In this document: piece by piece, positions 17,243 through 25,738 of the stretch
How the letters are laid out: every line of letters begins with the position of its first letter
Position numbering within the stretch: position 1 is the stretch's first letter
Source of the DNA: JBJXHN01 sp046233135
Lineage (GTDB): Bacteria > Pseudomonadota > Alphaproteobacteria > Rhodospirillales > Rhodospirillaceae
Reading direction: 5' to 3'
Length of the DNA stretch: 64,000 bases
Assembly: GCA_046233135.1 (NCBI GenBank)
Contig: JBJXHN010000004.1
Span: forward strand, 62,001-126,000
Translations under genes and position numbers: made by a program
The notes under the pieces: model-generated
Databases searched by the model: none
What the model was told of the DNA's origin: nothing
What the model saw: only the letters and a program-made list of their open reading frames with translations

Positions 17243-17743
17243 ATGACGACCACCATGGCCTTGATTGACGAGGCGTCCCCTAACCCCATCGACCTGATCG
17301 AATCCATCGCCGCCGTGCGCGAATGGAGTTTCGAACGCCGCGGCGACCGCGAAATGGCGGTGGAGGTGCCTGGTCACTGGTGTGATTACGGCCTGTTCTT
17401 CGCCTGGTCGGAGGATCTGGACGCGCTCCATTTTTCCTGCGCCTTCGACATGCGGGTCCCCAAGGGCCGGCGTGGCGAAATCTATGAGCTGCTGGCCCTG
17501 CTGAATGAACGGCTGTGGGTCGGCCACTACGCGCTGTGGATCGAAACGGGCATTCCCATGTTCCGTCACACCGTGCTGCTGGGCGGCCAGGAAATGAGCC
17601 GGGGCAGCGTGGAAGAACTGGTGGAAGTGGCGGTCAACGAATGCGAACGCTTCTATCCGGCCTTCCAGTTCGCCATCTGGGGCGGCAAGACGGCTTCGGA
17701 AGCGGTGGATGCCGCGCTGCTGGAAACGGCGGGAGAGGCCTGA
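17243..17743 (+). CDS. YbjN domain-containing protein
   Basis: A 166-residue cytoplasmic protein of the YbjN/type III chaperone-like alpha-beta fold. Visible pattern: DLIESIAAVREWSFERRGD, YGLFFAWSEDLDALHFSCAFDM, LLALLNERLWVGHYALWIETG and VEVAVNECERFYPAFQFAIW. AAGGAG with an 8-base spacer sets the ATG. YbjN affects motility and stress traits in E. coli, without a known biochemical role. The gene sits 4 bases before proC, an arrangement common in this class. Confidence 0.82.
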   Translation: MTTTMALIDEASPNPIDLIESIAAVREWSFERRGDREMAVEVPGHWCDYGLFFAWSEDLDALHFSCAFDMRVPKGRRGEIYELLALLNERLWVGHYALWIETGIPMFRHTVLLGGQEMSRGSVEELVEVAVNECERFYPAFQFAIWGGKTASEAVDAALLETAGEA

Positions 17744-17747
17744 GATC

Positions 17748-18611
17748 GTGACCTTTGCGTCCAGTGAGTCTGCCGGGGGGGCTGACAGCAGTTCCGGGAT
17801 GGGGCTGGTGTCCCTGACCGTCGCCCTGATCGGCTGCGGCAAGATGGGGGGCGCCATGGCGCGCGGATGGCTGGCCAACGGCCTGTCCGCAGATCGCCTG
17901 TTCGTCGTCGACCCCGCCGCGACGGATGTGCCCGACGGGGTGGCCCGCACCGATGCCGCCGCCCTGAGCGCGCAGGCGCAGGTGCCCGACATCATCGTTC
18001 TTGCGGTCAAGCCCCAGGGCATGGCCGATACCCTGCCGGCCTATCGGACGCTGGCGGAGCGGGGCAGCGTGTTTCTGTCCGTTGCGGCCGGCAAGACCAT
18101 CGACGGTCTGACCGCCGGCCTGGGTGGCACGGCGGCCGTGGTGCGGGCCATGCCGAACACGCCCGCCGCCGTGGGCCGGGGGGCGAGCGTGCTTTGTGCC
18201 AATGCCCGGGTGCCGGCGGATCGCCGGGCGGCCTGCGAGGCGCTGATGGCGGCGGTGGGCTCGGTGCACTGGGTAGATGACGAAGCGCTGATGGATGCGG
18301 TGACCGCCGTGTCGGGCAGCGGGCCGGCCTACGTGTTCTGGCTGGTGGAAGCGATGGCCGCCGCCGGTGAAAAAGCCGGGCTGCCGGCGGATCTGGCGGC
18401 CGCTCTGGCGCGGCAGACGGTGGTGGGGGCCGGTGCCCTGATGGCCGGTTCGCCGGAAACGGCGGATACCCTGCGGCGCAATGTGACCAGCCCGGGCGGG
18501 ACCACGGCCGCCGCCCTGTCGGTGCTGATGGCCGAGACCACGGGGCTGGGGCCGCTGATGGCCGAGGCGGTGGATGCGGCGGCGCGGCGATCGCGGGAAC
18601 TGGCCGGCTAA
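17748..18611 (+). CDS. proC: Pyrroline-5-carboxylate reductase
   Basis: A 287-residue NAD(P)H-dependent enzyme giving proline from pyrroline-5-carboxylate. The dinucleotide-binding LIGCGKMGGAMARGW, AVKPQGM, RAMPNTPAAVGRG and SGSGPAYVFWLVEAM motifs are all present, together with VTSPGGTTAAAL near the C-terminus. GTG at 17748 is taken as the start, with GGGAGAGG upstream. An ATG at 17799 (MGLVSLTVALIG) is a shorter alternative that loses only a variable leader. Confidence 0.95.
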   Translation: MTFASSESAGGADSSSGMGLVSLTVALIGCGKMGGAMARGWLANGLSADRLFVVDPAATDVPDGVARTDAAALSAQAQVPDIIVLAVKPQGMADTLPAYRTLAERGSVFLSVAAGKTIDGLTAGLGGTAAVVRAMPNTPAAVGRGASVLCANARVPADRRAACEALMAAVGSVHWVDDEALMDAVTAVSGSGPAYVFWLVEAMAAAGEKAGLPADLAAALARQTVVGAGALMAGSPETADTLRRNVTSPGGTTAAALSVLMAETTGLGPLMAEAVDAAARRSRELAG

Positions 18612-18707
18612 AAAGGCGTTTCTGTTCGGCTGATCGGGGACCATCCGGCGCCCGGCGAAAACCGGCATGGCGATACCGCCGGAAGACGGCAATAGCAAGG
18701 GGGCAGC

Positions 18708-19370
18708 ATGGCCAAGACGGCGGCAACACCGGACGCGATTCTGCAAGCGGGCCTGCGACTGGCCGCAGATCGCGGCTGGCGCTCCCTGACCCTGGGGCAG
18801 GTGGCCGAAGAAGCCGGGCTGCCGCTGTCGGAGGTGCTGAGCCACGTCCCGACGGTGAAAGATCTGGTGATGACCTGGGGCCGGCAGGTGGACGCCGCCG
18901 TGCTGGCCGAGGACGTGGTGCTGGATCCCCGCGACAGCGTGAAGGACCGCCTGTTCGACCTGCTGATGCGCCGCTTCGATGCGCTGGCAGAGAACAAGGC
19001 GGCGGTCGGCGCCCTGCTGCGCATGCTGCCCGGCGATCCCCTGCTGGGGGGCGCCATCGGCCTGTCTTTCGCCCGGTCCATGGCCATGACCCTGGAAGCG
19101 GCCGGTGTGCCTTCGTCGGGCTTGCAGGGACTGGTGAAGACCAATGGCCTGGTTGCCATCTGGTTGCTGGTTTTGCGGACGTGGTTGTCCGATGACAGCG
19201 ATGACCTGACGGCGACGATGGCGGCCCTGGACAAGGCCTTGCTGCGGGCCGAAGGCTGGGCCGGAACCCTGTTCCGGGCGAAGGGACGTGACCGCCCGGA
19301 CGAATCGGTATACCCCTCGGATTCTCCGGATTCATCCGATGGGGCCGATGACAGCGCGTCAAACGGCTGA
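18708..19370 (+). CDS. TetR-like protein with a COQ9-like C-terminal region
   Basis: A 220-residue protein. Residues 8-55 form a TetR helix-turn-helix (ILQAGLRLAADRGWRSLTLGQVAEEAGL). The rest is helical, with LSFARSMAMTLEAAGV and LVAIWLLVLRTWLSDDSDDL. These resemble the COQ9/TetR-like proteins of alphaproteobacteria, which bind lipid or quinone. It may be a regulator or a ubiquinone accessory protein; nearby ubiK makes the second possible. The acidic Ser/Asp tail is unusual. AAGGGGG precedes the ATG. Confidence 0.65.
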   Translation: MAKTAATPDAILQAGLRLAADRGWRSLTLGQVAEEAGLPLSEVLSHVPTVKDLVMTWGRQVDAAVLAEDVVLDPRDSVKDRLFDLLMRRFDALAENKAAVGALLRMLPGDPLLGGAIGLSFARSMAMTLEAAGVPSSGLQGLVKTNGLVAIWLLVLRTWLSDDSDDLTATMAALDKALLRAEGWAGTLFRAKGRDRPDESVYPSDSPDSSDGADDSASNG

Positions 19371-19372
19371 TA

Positions 19373-19383
19373 TTGCACTGCAA
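19373..19383. promoter_or_regulatory. Palindromic operator candidate upstream of the phasin gene
   Basis: TTGCA-C-TGCAA is a perfect 5-1-5 palindrome about 10 bases before a possible -35 (TTGACT at 19,393-19,398, N17, TACCGT). PhaR repressors of phasin genes bind TGC-rich dyads in several alphaproteobacteria, so this is a plausible PhaR site. No phaR gene is in the window. Confidence 0.45.
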
Positions 19384-19467
19384 AAAAACGCGTTGACTCT
19401 CCGTGTGGCGGTCCATACCGTGCGCCCTTGAAGTGTACCCGGTATCCCATCCAACGGAGTATCTAGA

Positions 19468-19935
19468 ATGGCCAAACAGCCCGAAACCTTCTTCGATTTC
19501 GACATCACCAAGTACCTGGGCGACATGAAGGTCCCCGGCGTGGACGTGGAAGGCCTTCTGGCCAGCCAGCAGAAGAACCTGGAAGCCCTGACTGCCGCCA
19601 ACAAGATGGCGTTCGAAGGCATGCAGGCGATTTTCAAGCGTCAGGCCGAGATCATCCGTCAGTCCATGGAAGAAGCTGCCGTGGCCGCCAAGGATTTCTC
19701 CACTGCCGATTCTCCGCAGGCCAAGCTGAACAAGCAGACCGAACTGGCCAAGGACGGATTTGAAAAGGCCGTGTCCAACATGCGGGAATTGGCCGAAATG
19801 ATGGCCAAGTCCAACGGTGAAGTCTTCAACCTGCTGAATACCCGCATCGCCGAGGCGATGGAAGAAGCCAAGGGCCTGGTGGCTCAGCAGCAGGCTGCCG
19901 CCGCCAAGATGGCTCCGAAGGCTGCCGGTAAGTAA
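19468..19935 (+). CDS. Phasin family protein
   Basis: A 155-residue amphipathic helical protein with the Phasin_2 pattern: NLEALTAANKMAFEGMQAIFKRQAEI, then FEKAVSNMRELAEMMAKSNGEVFNLLNTRIAEAMEEAK, ending in an Ala/Lys-rich tail. Phasins coat polyhydroxyalkanoate granules and control their size and number. It implies that this organism stores polyester; no synthase gene is in the window. It is transcribed alone from the promoter described upstream. Confidence 0.93.
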   Translation: MAKQPETFFDFDITKYLGDMKVPGVDVEGLLASQQKNLEALTAANKMAFEGMQAIFKRQAEIIRQSMEEAAVAAKDFSTADSPQAKLNKQTELAKDGFEKAVSNMRELAEMMAKSNGEVFNLLNTRIAEAMEEAKGLVAQQQAAAAKMAPKAAGK

Positions 19936-20030
19936 GCTGCCGTCGGATCCTTGGGGGTGGGGCTTCGGACCTGAATCTCCCCCAAAGGGCGGGCCGGCCG
20001 GTTTCGGCTGCCTGACCTGATGAATAGCGC

Positions 20031-20064
20031 AATAGCCGCTCCCTGGATCCCGGGGGCGGCTATT
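20031..20064 (+). terminator. Strong hairpin after the phasin gene
   Basis: AATAGCCGC pairs perfectly with GCGGCTATT and the stem continues inward by a T-G and three C-G pairs, giving 13 bp with loop TGGATCCC. There is no T-run, so it may act as a weak terminator or as a 3' RNA-stabilising structure for the phasin message. The rest of 19,936-20,185 shows no gene. Confidence 0.5.
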
Positions 20065-20185
20065 CTGCTGAAAGGGGAATGCCCTTGAAGGAGGAAGGCC
20101 CTGTGCGGGCGCTTGGGCTTTTATTGCCGGATCTCTTCGGGTAGGGTTTTCGGATCCCCTCCGGAACAAGGACATCTCCCCCTTC

Positions 20186-20521
20186 ATGAGCCTTTCTTTC
20201 GAGGATTTTCAAAAGGTTGACATTCGCGTCGGCACCGTTCTGGACGCCGAACCCTATCCCGAAGCCCGCAAGCCGGCGATCAAGCTGCGGGTCGATTTCG
20301 GGGCCGAAATCGGGGTCCTGCGCAGTTCGGCCCAGCTGACCCGCCACTACACGCCCGAAGGGCTGATCGGCCGTCAGGTCATCGCGGTGGTGAATTTTCC
20401 CCCCAAACAGATTGGCAAGGTGATGAGCGAATGCCTGGTGCTGGGCATGCCCGATCCCGATGGCGAGCCCGTCCTGCTGCGCCCCGATCTGGAGGTGCCG
20501 GACGGCGGGCGCCTGTTCTGA
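20186..20521 (+). CDS. csaA: tRNA-binding protein CsaA
   Basis: A 111-residue OB-fold protein. The pattern FEKVDIRVGTVLDAEPYPEARKP-like start, LRVDFG, SSAQLTRHYTPEGLIGRQVIAVVNFPPKQIG and SECLVLGMPD is that of CsaA, a dimeric tRNA-binding protein with chaperone activity related to the C-terminal domain of methionyl-tRNA synthetase. Length is typical (about 110). It stands alone, with 250 bases upstream and 144 downstream free of genes. Confidence 0.95.
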   Translation: MSLSFEDFQKVDIRVGTVLDAEPYPEARKPAIKLRVDFGAEIGVLRSSAQLTRHYTPEGLIGRQVIAVVNFPPKQIGKVMSECLVLGMPDPDGEPVLLRPDLEVPDGGRLF

Positions 20522-20665
20522 TCCGGTCCTGACGCGCGGGCTAGAGCCTGTAGCGAAAAGAGGGTAGGTTTTTTTGGGTGAGCGTGACTATCTCAGGTAT
20601 GTAAACGTGTTCAGCGCCTGCCGGCCGATCCGGTCCTTCCCTTTCCTGGTGTGGTAAGAAAAGAC

Positions 20666-21634
20666 ATGGTGTCCTCCGAGTCCGATGATTCCCTGGAATT
20701 CCTCGACGAAGCCGATTCCCCCGTGGTGGTGGCGGAACAGCCCTGGCTGGTTCTGATCGTTGACGATGACGAAGAGGTGCACAGCGTTACCCGGCTGGCC
20801 CTGGACCGTTTCACCTTTCGCGGCCGGCCGCTGACCTTTGCCAGTGCCCATTCGGGATCGGAAGCCATCGACCTGCTGCGCAGCCGCAAGGACGTGGCGG
20901 TGGTGCTGCTGGACGTGGTCATGGAAACCGACGACGCCGGCCTGAAGGTGGTGCAGTTCATTCGCGATACGGCGGGCAACAACACCACCCGCATCATTTT
21001 GCGCACCGGCCAGCCGGGGCAAGCGCCGGAACATGACCTGATCGTCCGCTATGACATCAACGACTACAAATCGAAAACCGAGCTGACCCTGTCCAAGCTC
21101 TATACCATGATGGTGTCGTCGCTGCGGTCCTACGAACAGATCGTTGCCCTGGAGACCAGCCGTCTGGCGCTTGAACGGATCCTGGAAGCCTCGGCGGACC
21201 TGTTTCGCCAGACCAGCATGGAAGCTTTCGCAGACGGGGTGCTGACCCAGATCGGTGCCTTGCTCAGCGTACCGGTGGCGGGGATTCTGTGCCTGCGCAA
21301 GGGCGCGGCGGAACCCCTGGAGCCGGTGGCGGCCAGCGGGGTCTTTGCGCCGGTGCGCGATACCGCCCTTTCCGAGCTGCTGGGACCCCAGGTGGTCAGC
21401 GCGGTGGACGAGGCCTTGAGCAGGGAACTGCCGGTGTCCGCCCACTCCGTGACCCTGGAGCAGGGGACGATCCTGACGGTGATGACGCCCGACAACCACA
21501 GCGTGGCGGTCTGGCTCCAGGCGGAAACGCCCCTGGATGCCCGGGATATTCGGCTGATCGAACGGTTCTGCGTCAACATCTCCATCGGCTTCGATCGCCT
21601 GTCGCCGGAGGCCCCCGGCCGGCAGGCCTCGTGA
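20666..21634 (+). CDS. Response regulator with DUF3369 output domain
   Basis: A 322-residue protein. The receiver domain (about 25-150) has the acidic VDDDEE, the phospho-acceptor Asp in VLLDVVM and a Lys in DYKSKTEL. The rest (about 170-320) is a DUF3369/GAF-like domain (LEASADLFRQTSMEAFADGVLTQIGALL). No HD-GYP, GGDEF or DNA-binding domain follows, so the output is unclear. ATG at 20666 is chosen over an upstream GTG because homology starts after it. It lies upstream of a Sel1-like protein and a hybrid kinase, and may be its partner. Confidence 0.8.
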   Translation: MVSSESDDSLEFLDEADSPVVVAEQPWLVLIVDDDEEVHSVTRLALDRFTFRGRPLTFASAHSGSEAIDLLRSRKDVAVVLLDVVMETDDAGLKVVQFIRDTAGNNTTRIILRTGQPGQAPEHDLIVRYDINDYKSKTELTLSKLYTMMVSSLRSYEQIVALETSRLALERILEASADLFRQTSMEAFADGVLTQIGALLSVPVAGILCLRKGAAEPLEPVAASGVFAPVRDTALSELLGPQVVSAVDEALSRELPVSAHSVTLEQGTILTVMTPDNHSVAVWLQAETPLDARDIRLIERFCVNISIGFDRLSPEAPGRQAS

Positions 21635-21668
21635 GATGCCGTCACGTGGTGTATGGGGGGGATGGGTC

Positions 21669-22832
21669 ATGAGGGGAACTTTGGTCGGCGCCCTGCTGAC
21701 CGGCGTGGTCTTTGTGGCCGGGGCGCCGTTTCCGTCTTTTGCCCAGCCCGTTTCCGAAGTGTCTCGGCTGGCGGCCTTGCCGGAAGAGCTGCGAGAGGCG
21801 GTGCGGGTCCTTATCCTTCCCCCTGCCGAGCGCCGGGCGACCGAGGCCATGGCACGAATCGGTGCGGCGGCAGAGGCGGGGAACCCGGTTGCCCAGGTGC
21901 TGGCGGCACGGGGGCTGGCGGCCGGTGACGGTGTTGCGGTGGATGGGGCGGGTGCCCGGGTCCTGCTGGATTCGGCCCTGGCGAGCGACGATCCCCTGGC
22001 CTTGCTGCTTGCCGGGCGGCTGCTGGCGGCCGGTGTTCCCGGTGCGTTGCCGGCCGATGGGGCGGCAGCGGCGCAGGCCATCGGCCGAGCGGCGGGTGGC
22101 GGCTATCCTTTTGCGCAGCTGGACGCCGGGCGGGTGGCGGAAGAACAGTGGCACGAGGCCGTGCGGTCCGGTGATGCGGAAACTGCCCGCGCGCTGCTGG
22201 GCGAGGCGGCGGCCCGTTATCGGGTGGCTGCCGATGCTGGCAGCGGAACCGCGGCCCTGGCCATGGCCTTGCTGCTGCGGGAACGTGGGGCGGAAGACAG
22301 CGCTGCGCCCTGGTTCGCCCGGGCCGTGGCCGCGGGCGTGCCGGGCGCTCGCGTGGTCGGTCTGTTGCCACGCCTGACCTCTGCGGATCCCGACGTGGTG
22401 CGCCAGGCGGTCTCGGCACTGGCGGATGCGGCGGCGGGAGGGGACGGCGTGGCGGCTTCTACGCTGGCCGGTCTGTCGGCGCGGGGGCGGGAGGATCTGA
22501 TCGCGGCGGATCCAGAGCGGGCGGCGCGCTGGCGCCTGTGGCTGGCCGACGCCGGGGAGCCGTCGGCGCTGACCGCCGTGGCCGTCGCCACCCTGGCTGC
22601 CGCCGGCCGCGAAGAAGACACAGAGGCGCGGGCAGTGGCGGAAGCCGCGGCCCGGTCGCTGCTGATCCGGGCGGCGGAGGCGGGATACGGGCCGGCGATG
22701 GGGCTGCTCTCCCGGCTGCTGGACGCGGGAACTGGTGGGCCGAAGGATGTGGCGGCGGCGCAGCGCTGGCGCCGGCTGGCGACCTTGCCCGACCTGGGGC
22801 TGCCGGCCCTGGTGGCGGAAGGTGCCCTGTGA
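21669..22832 (+). CDS. Exported Sel1-like repeat protein
   Basis: A 387-residue Ala-rich protein with a signal peptide (RGTLVGALLTGVVFVAGAPFPSFAQ). The remainder is made of helical pairs with Sel1-like small/aromatic spacing, for example AARYRVAADAGSGTAALAMALLL, APWFARAVAAGVPGA and LLIRAAEAGYGPAMGLLSRLLDAGTGGPKDVAAAQRW. Such repeats mediate protein-protein contacts in the periplasm. The gene is followed after 22 bases by the hybrid kinase and probably forms an operon with it. Function is unknown. Confidence 0.65.
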   Translation: MRGTLVGALLTGVVFVAGAPFPSFAQPVSEVSRLAALPEELREAVRVLILPPAERRATEAMARIGAAAEAGNPVAQVLAARGLAAGDGVAVDGAGARVLLDSALASDDPLALLLAGRLLAAGVPGALPADGAAAAQAIGRAAGGGYPFAQLDAGRVAEEQWHEAVRSGDAETARALLGEAAARYRVAADAGSGTAALAMALLLRERGAEDSAAPWFARAVAAGVPGARVVGLLPRLTSADPDVVRQAVSALADAAAGGDGVAASTLAGLSARGREDLIAADPERAARWRLWLADAGEPSALTAVAVATLAAAGREEDTEARAVAEAAARSLLIRAAEAGYGPAMGLLSRLLDAGTGGPKDVAAAQRWRRLATLPDLGLPALVAEGAL

Positions 22833-22854
22833 GGCGCGGGGCGGAGTGTGCGTG

Positions 22855-25137
22855 ATGAGTGCCGGGGACGGGATGCGTGAAGGCGGGCGCTTGGCCGATT
22901 TCGTGGCCTGCGCCACCGACTGGTTCTGGGAGCTGGACGAGCAGGGCCGGATCAGCTACGTCACGCCGGGGGTGGATGCGCTGCTGGGGGTCTCGCCGGG
23001 GCATCTGCTGGGACGGCCGCTGGAGGATCTGATCGACTCGGCGCCGGATACGGACGAGGCAGCATTCCGGGCCGCATTGGCCGATGGCCAGCCGTTTCAC
23101 GATCTGGTCTGGCGGATGGTGCTTCCCAGTGCGGTGGCCGTGGGGGCAACACGCTATGTGCGCTCGTCCGGCAGGCCGTTTCATGGCGTCGGTGGCCGGT
23201 TCGCGGGGATGCGGGGGGCCTGTGCCGATATTACCGCCGACCGCGAGGCGGTGATGGCCCTGACCGAGGAACGCCGTCAGGCCGACGATGCCAACCAGGC
23301 CAAAAGCCGCTTCGTGGCGACCATGAGCCACGAACTGCGCACGCCGATGACGGCCATTCTCGGCGCCGTCAGCCTGCTGTCGGAAGACATGCTGAGCGAG
23401 TCCCAAGCCAGCCTGCTGGAGACCATTCGCCAGTCGGGCACGGTGATGATGTCCACACTGAACGACATCCTCGATCTGGCCAAGGTGGAGGGGGGCAAGC
23501 TGGAGCTGATGCCCGAACCCACGGACCTGTCCTTTCTCGCCCACAGCGTGGTGGCGATGATGGAGCCCCAGGCGACCCGCAAGGGGCTGACGCTGATGCT
23601 GCAGGTGGACGAGGGCTTGCCCGGGGCGGTGCAGGTGGATCAGGCGTCCTTGCGGCGGGTGATGATCAATCTGGTGGGCAATGCGGTGAAATTCACCACG
23701 GAAGGCAAGGTCAGCCTTGGCCTGCGCTCCGAACCCGGGGCCCAGTCCGGCCGGTCGCGGGTGCGGCTGGAGGTGACGGACACGGGGATCGGCATCCCCG
23801 CCCACCTGCATGATGCGGTCTTCGATCCCTTCGCCCAGGGCGATCCCCAGGTGGCCCGGCGCCATGGGGGCAGCGGCCTGGGCCTGACCATCTGCCGCCG
23901 GCTGGTGGGAGCGATGGGCGGGCGGATCGGCCTGATCAGCGCGCCGACCCGGGGCAGCACGTTCTGGGTCGACCTGGACTTGCCCACGGCCCCGGGGGTG
24001 GCGGTCCCGGCGGTGGGAGGAGAGGGCCTGGGGGCGGGAGCGGCCGGTCTGTCCGTTTCCTCAGCCGCCTGGGCAGGCGGTTTTCCTCGTCCGCGGCCGC
24101 GTCCGCTGCATGTGCTGCTGGCCGAGGATGTGGCCCTGAACCGCATGGTGATCACCAAGCTGCTGGAACGCGACGGCCACACGGTGCATTCGGTGGGGGA
24201 CGGAGCGTCGGCGGTGGCGGCGGTGGCCATGGGGCTGTTCGATCTGGTGCTGATGGATGTGCGTATGCCCGGCATGGATGGCATCGAGGCGACCCTGCGC
24301 ATCCGCGATCTGGCGGATGCGGGGCGGGCGGACCTGCCCATCGTTGCCCTGACCGCCAATGTCATGCCCGAGGACCGGGGGCGCTTTGCCGCCGCCGGCA
24401 TGAACGGCGTGGTCGGCAAGCCGCTGAACATGGACACCCTGTACGAGACCCTGGCGACGGTATTGCCGGCGGAGATGATGCTGGGGGGCGAAGGCGCATC
24501 GCCCCCGGTGGTCCTGCGGCCGGCGGGCAGGCGGCGGGACGGCGAGGATCTGGCGGCGCTGCGCGGCCGGTCCATGGCATCGTCCGCGCCCCCTCCGCCA
24601 TCCTGGCCGCCGATTCCGACGGCAGCGGCGTCCGCGCGCGCGCTGCAGCCTGTGTCGCCATTGCCGTCGACGGCTCGTCCCCCTGGACAGGGGGGTGGCG
24701 CGCGGCCTCCTGGGAAGTCTTCCGCAGATCGCCCGACGGCAGCACCGGTATCGGCCCCCGCATCCGCCGGGCTGGAGCAGGAAGAGTCGACCCAGCCCCT
24801 TGTGGACGAGGGTCTTATTGCATCGTTCCTGCAACTGTTCGGCCGCGCGGGCGTGGATGATCTGAAGCGGGTGTTCGAGGATCAGGGCACGGCGCAGGTG
24901 CACCAGATGGTGGAATGCAGCGGACGGGGTGATCTGAAGGAGGTGGCCTCGGCGGCGCACAAGCTGATCAGCGCCAGCGGCTCCATCGGCCTGCGGCGTC
25001 TGCAATCTTTGGCCACGGAGGTGGAAGCGGCGGCCCTGAAACGGGATGCGGACCGTCTGGCGATCCTGTTGGGCGGTGTGGACGGGGTCCTGGCCCGCTC
25101 GCTGAGCGCGCTGGACGCGCTGCTGCCAGAGGAGTAG
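22855..25137 (+). CDS. Hybrid sensor histidine kinase (PAS-HisKA-HATPase-REC-HPt)
   Basis: A 760-residue soluble kinase with no membrane segment. A PAS domain covers about 12-130 (DWFWELDEQGRISYVTPGVDALLG). The dimerisation domain has His159 (MSHELRTPM). The ATPase domain has the N box (NLVGNAVKFT), G1 (DTGIGIP) and G2 (GGSGLGLTIC) boxes. A receiver domain has Asp468 in LMDVRMPG. After a Pro/Ser-rich linker (about 545-645) an HPt domain carries His702 (AAHKLISASG). It contains a complete internal phosphorelay; the final acceptor is not identified, the DUF3369 regulator being one candidate. Confidence 0.92.
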   Translation: MSAGDGMREGGRLADFVACATDWFWELDEQGRISYVTPGVDALLGVSPGHLLGRPLEDLIDSAPDTDEAAFRAALADGQPFHDLVWRMVLPSAVAVGATRYVRSSGRPFHGVGGRFAGMRGACADITADREAVMALTEERRQADDANQAKSRFVATMSHELRTPMTAILGAVSLLSEDMLSESQASLLETIRQSGTVMMSTLNDILDLAKVEGGKLELMPEPTDLSFLAHSVVAMMEPQATRKGLTLMLQVDEGLPGAVQVDQASLRRVMINLVGNAVKFTTEGKVSLGLRSEPGAQSGRSRVRLEVTDTGIGIPAHLHDAVFDPFAQGDPQVARRHGGSGLGLTICRRLVGAMGGRIGLISAPTRGSTFWVDLDLPTAPGVAVPAVGGEGLGAGAAGLSVSSAAWAGGFPRPRPRPLHVLLAEDVALNRMVITKLLERDGHTVHSVGDGASAVAAVAMGLFDLVLMDVRMPGMDGIEATLRIRDLADAGRADLPIVALTANVMPEDRGRFAAAGMNGVVGKPLNMDTLYETLATVLPAEMMLGGEGASPPVVLRPAGRRRDGEDLAALRGRSMASSAPPPPSWPPIPTAAASARALQPVSPLPSTARPPGQGGGARPPGKSSADRPTAAPVSAPASAGLEQEESTQPLVDEGLIASFLQLFGRAGVDDLKRVFEDQGTAQVHQMVECSGRGDLKEVASAAHKLISASGSIGLRRLQSLATEVEAAALKRDADRLAILLGGVDGVLARSLSALDALLPEE

Positions 25138-25476
25138 GGGATATTATTTCTCTTTTAGTGGTTTTTTGGTAGTTTCTTTGTCGCCTTTCTGAGTTCGGCA
25201 AGATTTCTGTCTGCAGACTTGTGCCGATTTTCTTTTCTTGCCGTATTGAACAGATTGTATTGCTATTCCGCATGTTGTCTGGCAGCGGTGGTGCTCACGC
25301 TTCCACCGCTGTTCAACACGTTTCTCTTCAGGCTTCGGAGCGGTTGGTCCTATAGCGCCGTTATACCAATCGACAATGAGATGACCTCATTTGTCGATTG
25401 TATTGAGTTCAAGCGCCACGCGGGCTGTTACGCGCCATAAGGCGCGACGGCCTCTTGGCCTTGTCTCCCGACAAGG
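25138..25476. other. AT-richer gap with several hairpins, host/prophage junction zone
   Basis: No gene is credible here. Perfect or near-perfect inverted repeats are CAGCGGTGG/CCACCGCTG at 25,283-25,311 (loop 11), an imperfect 14/15-bp repeat at 25,367-25,400, CGCGCC-ATAA-GGCGCG at 25,431-25,446, and CCTTGTC-TCCC-GACAAGG at 25,459-25,476. The first may end the kinase message. The composition shifts from GC-rich to AT-richer right after the kinase stop. Confidence 0.5.
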
Positions 25477-25502
25477 TGTGGGGGGACAGATGGTTTTGGA
25501 GG

Positions 25503-25532
25503 CGGGATATACCGGGATTTATCGGGAAATAT
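25503..25532. repeat. Three tandem 10-bp repeats near the prophage left end
   Basis: CGGGATATAC, CGGGATTTAT and CGGGAAATAT follow each other without gaps, one helical turn apart, and are followed by CGTTATGAG. Phased repeats of this kind suit cooperative protein binding. They lie beyond the 3' end of the repressor gene, where transposase end-sites are expected in Mu-like phages. Confidence 0.45.
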
Positions 25533-25576
25533 CGTTATGAGATAAGGCGTTACCGGGGTGTTCCTTGCCTCGGAGG

Positions 25577-25626
25577 TTTTGGACAAAAATGAGTGATTTT
25601 GATCAAAACGACGCATGATTTTGGGC
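25577..25626. promoter_or_regulatory. TTTTGG-type repeated sites, possible transposase binding sites
   Basis: TTTTGGACAAAA at 25,577 and the perfect palindrome TTTTGATCAAAA at 25,597 are exactly 20 bp apart, and TTTTGGGC follows at 25,619. A further GGTTTTGGA lies at 25,492, matching GGTTTTGGA at 25,575. Spacing of about 83 and 20 bp recalls the L1-L2-L3 layout of MuA sites, but the match is only by pattern. Confidence 0.35.
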
Positions 25627-25738
25627 ATGAAGTGGATGGCTTCTGCGCCGGAGGCGAGTTGAAGTGATTGCGGGAATCCACAGGTAGCTACTACACGTAT
25701 AGAGAATGAATTTATACATGCTGCGAGTTTGACCAGCC

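Noticed and set aside
25219..25440. 73-codon frame after the kinase gene
   Set aside because: It runs through three inverted repeats, has no ribosome site and no protein-like pattern.
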